DNA from: Thermoanaerobaculales bacterium
GTDB taxonomy: Bacteria; Acidobacteriota; Thermoanaerobaculia; Thermoanaerobaculales; Sulfomarinibacteraceae
Assembly (NCBI GenBank): GCA_025456385.1
Contig: JALOKS010000160.1
Span: 1-6,515 of the forward strand
Length of the DNA: 6,515 bases
Reading direction: 5' to 3'
The notes under the pieces: model-generated
The model's database searches: none
The model's input: the letters and a program-made list of their open reading frames with translations, nothing else
What the model was told of the DNA's origin: nothing
Made by a program: the position numbers and the translations under genes
In this document: one piece after another, positions 1 through 6,515 of the stretch
Layout of the letters: each line of letters starts with the position of its first letter
Numbering within the stretch: position 1 is the first letter of the stretch

Positions 1-28
1 GGTCGCGCAGCGACCGGCCGCAGGCCGG
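1..28. repeat. Twin perfect hairpins with identical GCA loops
   Basis: Two perfect inverted repeats sit side by side. The first is GGTCGC-GCA-GCGACC (1-15) and the second is CCGGCC-GCA-GGCCGG (14-28). Each has a 6-bp stem and a 3-nt GCA loop, and they share the two C bases at 14-15. No T-run follows on either strand, so a classical intrinsic terminator is not supported. They could be the end of a palindromic intergenic repeat, or transcript-end structures for a gene left of the window. The array may continue beyond the left edge. Confidence 0.6.
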
Positions 29-271
29 CTCGCCCTTGACGCCGGACCCCTCGCCAGCTATCGACCCGAGGGAACGACCCGGAGGTGACCAGGCCACGGT
101 CGCGCCGCTTGCTCGCTGCCACTGATGCTGCCCCGGCCGCTGCCCGCTGCCGCTGCCACGGAGCCTGAATCCAGGCACGGGCACGGAGACGGAAACGGGC
201 ACGGAGAGGGAGACGGGCACGGGTCTCAGCCGAGGCCGTGATTCCATGCGATGACGGATGGGGCCAACGTT
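29..271. other. Non-coding intergenic stretch with simple repeats
   Basis: No reading frame here is convincing. Short open stretches at the left edge end at stops near 85 and 124, and their third-position G/C is lower than in the real genes. GCTGCC occurs five times, at 115, 127, 139, 146 and 152, giving a low-complexity block just before the hexamer array at 174-221. Past the nuclease stop codon, on its strand, an imperfect 6-bp stem (222-227 with 232-237, one mismatch, no U-run) is too weak to call a terminator. Confidence 0.5.
174..221. repeat. Degenerate hexamer tandem array (GRVACG), 8 units
   Basis: Eight consecutive 6-bp units are visible on the plus strand: GGCACG, GGCACG, GAGACG, GAAACG, GGCACG, GAGAGG, GAGACG, GGCACG. 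The consensus is G-R-V-A-C-G, and position 5 or the internal bases vary. The strand is strongly purine-biased. The array lies about 50 bp past the stop codon of the secreted nuclease gene, in non-coding DNA. It looks like a slippage-driven minisatellite of a kind that may recur in this genome. No function is evident. Confidence 0.75.
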
Positions 272-3124
272 CTACGGTTCGAACGACAGCCGCACGACCA
301 CCGGGTCGTGGTCGGAGACGCGATCGGAGGCGGGGAACTCCGCGTTGAGGTGCACGATGTCGACCTCGGCCCGCGCCGCCAGGGCGGGGCTCGCGAGGAC
401 GTGGTCGAGGACCTGCGAGTTGCCCTGGAAGACGTAGCTGTAACGGTCCGCAAGCGGTAGGCGACGGACGAGGTTCTCGAGGCCGGCCGCCTCGAGCGCC
501 GCGAGCGCGGAGCTGCCCTCGAAGTCGTTGAGGTCGCCGAGGACGAGGACCCGCGCCTCCGGGTCGGCGCCGAGGAGCTCGGAGGCGAAGCCCGCGACGA
601 GCTCCGCCTGCCGCGTCCGCCGCGCGCTCGAGCCCGCGCGCGGCGGCTGACGCCTGCCGAAGAGGGGATCGTCGCCGCCCTTCGAGGCGAGGTGGAGGTT
701 GACAAGCACCAGGCTCGCGCCCGCGAAACGGAGCTCGCCGACGAGCGGCCGGCGGCCGCCGCCTTCGCCGTTGTCCCGGGCCGCGAAGGCCGGGTCCAGC
801 GGCTCGACCAGGCCGGGGCTGCAGCCGGGCCCGCCTCCGGGGCCGAGGCGGACCGGGTCCGCGGCGCCGCAGCCGCCGCGGTCGACGAACTCGACCCGCG
901 CCGGATTGAAGAGGAAGGCGTTGCGGATGTTTCCTCCGGGCTGGCCGCCGGCCGAGCCGTCGACGGGGTCGATGACGCGCCAGTCGTAGCGCCCGCAGCC
1001 GGCGGCCGCGGCCACGGCGGCCACCCGGTCCAGAGTGGCGGCGGCCGAGACCGTGCCGTCGTCGGCCGGCCCCGAGTCGTCCTGGACCTCCTGCAGGGCG
1101 AGGACGTCCGGACACTGCAGCCGCTCGGCGAGCATCGCGCCCAGACGCGAGAAGCGCTCGTCCGCCGACACCGCCGCCAGGTTCTCGAGGTTGACGGTCG
1201 CCACGGTCAGCTGCCCGGCGCCGCCGACGAGGCCCGTGCGCTCGCGCTCGAGCCCGCCCGGGAGAGGCCGCAGGGGGCTGCCCGCGAGCAGCTTGTAGGC
1301 GCCGAAGCCGTAGTGGAGGATGCCCTCCACCGGGCCGATCAGCCCGTCGCGGACCGCAACCTGCGGGGGCTTCGCGACCAGCGCGTCGTCGATGATGATC
1401 CGCTGCGGGTTCGGGTTGTGCTCGAGCAGCCGCAGCCCGCCCCGCGCCGTGCGCAGCTCGGCGTCGCGGCCGCCGTCGCCGAGCACCGCGATCTCGCCGT
1501 GCCGGGTCGTGGGTCCGACGACCACCGGCTCGGCGACCGCGACCCGCATGCCCTCGAGGCTCTCGAAGGCGTCGGCGGCCCAGCGCGCGGGGTCGAAGCC
1601 GGCGAGGCCCGGAGCCGCGACCGCGGGCTGCGGGAGGGGCACGCCGTCCCCGCCCAGACGCACCGGCGCCGGCAGCTCACGACCCTGCGCCAGCACCTCG
1701 AGCGAGCTCGCGAAGAGCCGGGTCACCGGCAGCTCGAGCCCCCACGAGCGCTCCTCGACCCGCCCATTGACCCGCACCAGGTCGCCGACCGCGACCGCCG
1801 GCAGGCCCTCCGGCGCGCTCACGAGCAGGCCCTCCGAGGTCGCGGGGCGGCCGTCGCCCACCGGGTCCTGGAGCCAGAAGGCCTGGCCGGAGCGATCGCC
1901 GAGGATCGCCGTCACGATCCCCTCGGTGCCGCCGACGCAGCGGCCGACCAGGGGCGAGACGTGCCCGCCGCCCTGGATCCCGGCGATCGTCGCCGTCGGC
2001 AGCTCGGACGGGGCCGGCGCCGGGGCGCCGGCGACCGCGAGCAGCAGCACCTGCGAGCGCTGCTCGGTGGGCTCGAAGTTGTTGTCGGCGATCAGGACCA
2101 GCAGCCGACGGCCGTCCGCGAGCATCGGACCGAAGGCCGCCGCCTCGATGTTGTCGGGCTCGACCCCGAGCTCGTGCAGGTCGGCGACCAGGGTCTTGGC
2201 GAGCGGCCGCACGGGGCGACGCCTCGGGTCCGCCAAACTGCCAACGTCCCGGATATCGTCGGCGCCTTGGAGATCGACCAGGTAGAGCCGCACCCGGTTG
2301 CCGACGCCGGCCGCGAAGGCGCGCTCCACCACCAGCAGGCGATGCTCGTCGAGCGCGACGATCTCGGAGACGCCGTTGGTGCGGGCGGCGGCGGGCCGCC
2401 GCGGCTCGATCGGCACCGGACCGACCTCGTAGAGATGCTCGGCGAGTGGCGCGCCCGAGAGGCGATCGACCACCAGCAGGCGCGCAGGGCTCGGCGTGCC
2501 GAGATCGGCTGCGGGCCCGTCCTGGAGCAGGGCGTTCTCGAGCGCCATGACCAGGCGCTCGCCGCCCGGGCTCAGGGTCAGGCCCTCGAAGCCGAGGTTG
2601 TCGCGCACGCCGCGCCCCTCGCCGTGCAGGTAGGCGCCCGGCAGGGGCACCGCGCCGCGGCGGGTGCCCTCGAGGTCGAAGCGGAGGACCGCTGGTTGCG
2701 CGCCACGCAGGGCGACCCCCTCGGAGGCGAGGTAGAGGCTGCCGTCGGCGGCGAGTGCCGCACCTTCGAGGTCGAGCTCACCGCGCGGCAACGGCTCGCC
2801 GTCCTCGCCGCGCAGCAGGATGGCGCCGAGCACCTCGACGGACGGCGGCGCGCCAGCCGTGATCCGCAGGGTGTAGGCCCGGTAGGGAGCGATCCCGCCG
2901 CGGTCGTCCGAGACCGCGTAGTAGAGGTCGCAGCCCGGGTCCCAGGCGAGGCCCGACAGGCCGCCGACCAGCGTGCCGTCGACCTCGAGGTCGCCGGGAA
3001 CCTCGGTCGCCGCCAGCAGCTCCGGCTCGAGCTCCGCGGTCGCGGCGCCCACCGCGACCGCCACCGACAGGGCGGCGGCCGCCGCGCAGCCGCCGACGAG
3101 GCTCCGCCTCAGTCGAAGGCCCAC
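272..3124 (-). CDS. Secreted phytase-like esterase / ExeM-NucH-type extracellular nuclease fusion
   Basis: Predicted 950-residue exported protein. Residues 1-30 form a Sec signal peptide: RLRR, then an Ala/Val-rich core, with likely cleavage after ATA. Residues ~50-364 match the 'esterase-like activity of phytase' family, with GLSGL (55), DLEGAA (118), NLGFEGL (176), NGVSEI (250) and DNIEAAAFGP (324). Residues ~380-490 are the OB-fold domain of ExeM/NucH nucleases, with IAGIQGGGHVSPLVG (380) and AFWLQDP (415). FESLEGM (520) and NPNPQRI (570) belong to the usual linker. Residues 638-948 are an endonuclease/exonuclease/phosphatase domain with its expected residues: N645, E679, N809 and H811 in NLHLASKGGDDPLFG, D864 and N866 in GDLND, D907-H908, and D938-H939 in SDHDP. 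It probably degrades extracellular nucleic acid and releases phosphate, using a divalent metal; the phytase-like activity is less certain. The GTG start at 3124 puts the signal peptide at the N-terminus; a longer ATG version (3292) would add 56 Arg-rich residues read out of frame through the upstream gene. It overlaps that gene by 16 nt. There is no C-terminal anchor or sorting motif. Confidence 0.9.
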   Translation of the reverse strand: MGLRLRRSLVGGCAAAAALSVAVAVGAATAELEPELLAATEVPGDLEVDGTLVGGLSGLAWDPGCDLYYAVSDDRGGIAPYRAYTLRITAGAPPSVEVLGAILLRGEDGEPLPRGELDLEGAALAADGSLYLASEGVALRGAQPAVLRFDLEGTRRGAVPLPGAYLHGEGRGVRDNLGFEGLTLSPGGERLVMALENALLQDGPAADLGTPSPARLLVVDRLSGAPLAEHLYEVGPVPIEPRRPAAARTNGVSEIVALDEHRLLVVERAFAAGVGNRVRLYLVDLQGADDIRDVGSLADPRRRPVRPLAKTLVADLHELGVEPDNIEAAAFGPMLADGRRLLVLIADNNFEPTEQRSQVLLLAVAGAPAPAPSELPTATIAGIQGGGHVSPLVGRCVGGTEGIVTAILGDRSGQAFWLQDPVGDGRPATSEGLLVSAPEGLPAVAVGDLVRVNGRVEERSWGLELPVTRLFASSLEVLAQGRELPAPVRLGGDGVPLPQPAVAAPGLAGFDPARWAADAFESLEGMRVAVAEPVVVGPTTRHGEIAVLGDGGRDAELRTARGGLRLLEHNPNPQRIIIDDALVAKPPQVAVRDGLIGPVEGILHYGFGAYKLLAGSPLRPLPGGLERERTGLVGGAGQLTVATVNLENLAAVSADERFSRLGAMLAERLQCPDVLALQEVQDDSGPADDGTVSAAATLDRVAAVAAAAGCGRYDWRVIDPVDGSAGGQPGGNIRNAFLFNPARVEFVDRGGCGAADPVRLGPGGGPGCSPGLVEPLDPAFAARDNGEGGGRRPLVGELRFAGASLVLVNLHLASKGGDDPLFGRRQPPRAGSSARRTRQAELVAGFASELLGADPEARVLVLGDLNDFEGSSALAALEAAGLENLVRRLPLADRYSYVFQGNSQVLDHVLASPALAARAEVDIVHLNAEFPASDRVSDHDPVVVRLSFEP

Positions 3125-3684
3125 TCGAGCTTCTCGAGCATGCTCTTCTCGGCCGCCGAGATGGAGCCCACCCCGAGGAATCCGCCGGCGGCCTCGGCCA
3201 CCGCGCGCGCGCGGCCCATCGCCGCGGTCTTCAGCTGCTCGCGCGCTCTCTCGTCGAGCGCGGCGACGATGTCGCCGACGTAGCGTTGCCACACCTCGAA
3301 GAGCTCGGTCTTCGGCTTGGTCAGGAGCCAGCTCTCGAGCAGGTCGTGGGTCGCGGCACCGGGGGCGATCCCGCGCTCCTCGGCTGCCTTGAGGATCGCG
3401 GACCGCTCCTTGTCGTGGATCTCGCCGTCCGCCCAGGCCACCTGCACCAGCGGCACCAGGCTCAGCGCGACCAGGGTCTCCGCCTCGACGCCGAGCGCGA
3501 TCAGGGCGTCGAGCAGCTGGTCGTTCGCGACGTTGAGGACCGCCCGGAACTCCTTGCGCTTCTCTTCCCGCGCCGCCTCCTCGCGCAGCTTGGTGAGCAG
3601 GCGGGCGTTCTCCTTGGCGAAGAAACTGTCCTCGAGCGCCTTGGCCTTGGCCTTCAGTCCGGGGACCTTGTCGGTGTCTTTCAT
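3109..3684 (-). CDS. TerB-like (tellurite-resistance B / DjlA-type) domain protein
   Basis: 191 residues, no signal peptide or membrane segment, so probably cytosolic. Residues 1-50 are a highly charged, helix-prone N-terminus with ALEDSFFAKENARLLTKLRE and a run of Glu/Arg/Lys. Residues ~68-103 carry the hallmark of the TerB/DjlA helical domain, VPLVQVAWADGEIHDKERSAIL, with acidic residues D86, E88, D91 and E93. The second half has the expected echo near 160-190 (AVAEAAGGFLGVGSISAAEKSMLEKLEWAF). TerB-family proteins are linked to tellurite and other stress responses and may bind metal; the specific role here is unknown, and no other ter genes are in the window. The ATG at 3684 has a strong Shine-Dalgarno site. 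It is first in a likely two-gene operon with the secreted nuclease, which it overlaps by 16 nt. Domain assignment is by motif recognition only. Confidence 0.8.
   Translation of the reverse strand: MKDTDKVPGLKAKAKALEDSFFAKENARLLTKLREEAAREEKRKEFRAVLNVANDQLLDALIALGVEAETLVALSLVPLVQVAWADGEIHDKERSAILKAAEERGIAPGAATHDLLESWLLTKPKTELFEVWQRYVGDIVAALDERAREQLKTAAMGRARAVAEAAGGFLGVGSISAAEKSMLEKLEWAFD
3130..3135 (-). promoter_or_regulatory. Weak ribosome binding site for the GTG-started nuclease gene
   Basis: On the minus strand GAGAAG lies 5 nt before the GTG at 3124-3122, inside the last codons of the TerB-like gene. It is a poor but usable Shine-Dalgarno site. Its position supports translation coupled to the upstream gene, whose stop codon (3111-3109) falls just past this start. 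Confidence 0.4.
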
Positions 3685-3693
3685 GCGCGGCGT

Positions 3694-3700
3694 CTCCTCC
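3694..3700 (-). promoter_or_regulatory. Strong ribosome binding site of the TerB-like gene
   Basis: GGAGGAG on the minus strand, 9 nt before the ATG at 3684. It is near the anti-Shine-Dalgarno consensus and fixes the start of the TerB-like protein. Confidence 0.75.
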
Positions 3701-3717
3701 GAAGGTGTTTCTGTCGA

Positions 3718-3732
3718 CGGCGCGTCGCGCCG
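3718..3732. repeat. 15-bp GC-rich palindrome in the divergent intergenic region
   Basis: CGGCGCG-T-CGCGCCG is a perfect 7-bp inverted repeat around a single base. It lies right at the predicted transcript start of the minus-strand operon. It could be an operator for a dimeric regulator, or a 5'-terminal mRNA hairpin that protects the transcript. In DNA this GC-rich it could also occur by chance. Confidence 0.35.
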
Positions 3733-3741
3733 CCGAGGGCG

Positions 3742-3770
3742 ATTATGCCACGGCCGCAGGGGTGCGGCAG
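3742..3770 (-). promoter_or_regulatory. Candidate sigma-70-like promoter for the TerB-like/nuclease operon
   Basis: On the minus strand a -10 box CATAAT (3747-3742; 5 of 6 matches to TATAAT) is preceded by TGG, giving an extended -10 (TGn). A partial -35 box CTGCCG (3770-3765; 3 of 6 matches) lies 17 nt further upstream. Transcription would start near 3735, leaving a leader of about 50 nt. This is one of the few A/T-rich patches in the intergenic region, which supports the call. Confidence 0.45.
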
Positions 3771-3793
3771 TGGTGCCGGGGCCGGGGGCTGCG

Positions 3794-3799
3794 TAGAAT
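3794..3799 (+). promoter_or_regulatory. Candidate -10 box for leuS
   Basis: TAGAAT (5 of 6 matches to TATAAT) lies in the context GCGTAGAATACGCC, 40 bp before the leuS ATG. The region 17 nt upstream (TGGTGC, 3771-3776) matches a -35 box poorly, so recognition would rest on the -10 or an activator. The start of transcription would be near 3806, giving a leader of about 34 nt. No T-box or other leader structure fits in that space. Confidence 0.4.
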
Positions 3800-3830
3800 A
3801 CGCCGATCCGCCCGCCGCGGCCGGGCGCGA

Positions 3831-3836
3831 GAGGGG
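3831..3836 (+). promoter_or_regulatory. Ribosome binding site that fixes the leuS start
   Basis: GAGGGG (core GAGG at 3831-3834, 5 nt before the ATG at 3840) is a good Shine-Dalgarno site. It picks the ATG at 3840 over an in-frame upstream ATG at 3705, which would add 45 residues with no LeuRS similarity. Confidence 0.65.
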
Positions 3837-3839
3837 TGT

Positions 3840-6334
<2,495 letters not shown>

Positions 6335-6335
<1 letters not shown>

Positions 6336-6371
6336 TTTCGGATTTCGAATTTCGGATTTCGGATTTTCCGG
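6335..6371. repeat. Heptamer tandem array (ATTTCGG) abutting the leuS stop codon
   Basis: Four consecutive units ATTTCGG, ATTTCGA, ATTTCGG, ATTTCGG fill 6335-6362. A degenerate fifth unit, ATTTTCCGG, runs to 6371. The first A of the array is the last base of the leuS TAA. The array is AT-rich in a window that is otherwise extremely GC-rich, so it is compositionally foreign to its surroundings. It resembles short intergenic tandem repeats seen in some high-GC environmental bacteria. It has no obvious function. Confidence 0.85.
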
Positions 6372-6375
6372 CCGC

Positions 6376-6515
6376 TCACCCGGTCGGCGGGCCGGCTTTC
6401 GTGCGTCCGACGTCTGAGCGTTCTGGCGGCCCGCCTTCCAGGGGCTCCCAGCGCTCGACCGAGGTGGCGATGAAGCTCTGGCGGGAGCTGCGCCGCCAGT
6501 GCCGGCGGAGGAACG
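6376..6515 (-). CDS. Possible 3' end of a convergent gene (partial)
   Basis: On the minus strand one frame stays open from the window edge (first full codon 6513-6511) to a TGA at 6378-6376, giving 45 residues. The first 29 codons nearly all end in G or C, as in the real genes here, and the peptide (RQSFIATSVERWEPLEGGPP) looks protein-like. The tail after about residue 30 is Gly/Pro/Arg-rich and less convincing. I recognise no family. A plus-strand frame with shared wobble positions is also open, with an ATG at 6470 behind GAGG (6461-6464), so the strand is uncertain. If the minus gene is real, it would converge on leuS with only 40 bp between stop codons. Confidence 0.3.
   Translation of the reverse strand, partial: FLRRHWRRSSRQSFIATSVERWEPLEGGPPERSDVGRTKAGPPTG
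6386..6435. repeat. 9-bp perfect inverted repeat downstream of leuS
   Basis: GGCGGGCCG (6386-6394) pairs perfectly with CGGCCCGCC (6427-6435) around a 32-nt loop. A competing 6-bp stem (CCGGCC 6368-6373 with GGCCGG 6390-6395, followed by CTTTC) overlaps its left arm. Either could help end leuS transcription, but neither has a proper U-run. The 9-bp pair could also be coincidence in GC-rich coding DNA if the convergent gene is real. Confidence 0.35.

Noticed and set aside
1..122. Possible minus-strand gene start (GTG at 122) or plus-strand gene ends (stops near 85 and 124)
   Set aside because: Short, no recognisable sequence, no good ribosome binding site, and they run through hairpin and repeat DNA.
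692..3283. 863-codon open frame on the plus strand, antisense to the nuclease gene
   Set aside because: Its product is Arg/Ala/Gly/Asp-rich low-complexity sequence with no family motif. Long antisense open frames are expected opposite GC-rich genes, and the minus-strand protein has clear domains.
3125..3292. N-terminal extension of the nuclease from an ATG at 3292
   Set aside because: It would place 56 Arg-rich residues before the signal peptide, and it overlaps the TerB-like gene in another frame. The GTG at 3124 gives a normal signal peptide.
3705..3839. N-terminal extension of LeuRS from an ATG at 3705
   Set aside because: The extra 45 residues have no LeuRS similarity and cross the candidate promoter; the ATG at 3840 has a good ribosome binding site and the family N-terminus.
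6368..6399. Intrinsic terminator of leuS (CCGGCC / GGCCGG stem followed by CTTT)
   Set aside because: The loop is 16 nt, the stem only 6 bp and the T-run only 3 bases; a longer competing stem overlaps it.

Overview
The window looks like chromosomal DNA from a very GC-rich bacterium. G/C dominates nearly every third codon position, Shine-Dalgarno sites are recognisable, and the intergenic DNA carries short degenerate tandem repeats. The codon use, the leucyl-tRNA synthetase type and the intergenic repeats would fit a high-GC environmental lineage such as Acidobacteriota, myxobacteria-like or Planctomycetota-like bacteria. No marker settles the phylum, so this is inference only.

Layout from left to right. 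Positions 1-271 hold no convincing gene. They contain two tandem perfect hairpins, a GCTGCC-rich stretch and an eight-unit hexamer array. Positions 272-3124 (minus strand) encode a secreted 950-residue protein that joins a phytase-like esterase domain to a complete ExeM/NucH-type extracellular nuclease (OB-fold plus endonuclease/exonuclease/phosphatase domain). It overlaps by 16 nt the upstream minus-strand gene at 3109-3684, a 191-residue TerB-like cytosolic protein, and the two probably form an operon. A 155-bp divergent intergenic region (3685-3839) has a candidate promoter for each direction. Positions 3840-6335 (plus strand) encode leucyl-tRNA synthetase (leuS). The last ~180 bp hold a heptamer tandem repeat, an inverted repeat and possibly the 3' end of a convergent gene that leaves the window.

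The genes do not form one pathway. LeuS is housekeeping. The minus-strand pair looks accessory: the secreted bifunctional enzyme is best read as a scavenger of extracellular organic phosphate and nucleic acid, and the TerB-like partner has no clear role. Two points stand out. One is the phytase-like plus ExeM-nuclease fusion. The other is that leuS stops about 30 residues short of the normal C-terminus, exactly where an AT-rich heptamer array begins. That suggests a truncated synthetase, a rearrangement or an assembly junction. I did not find a clear new multi-gene system.
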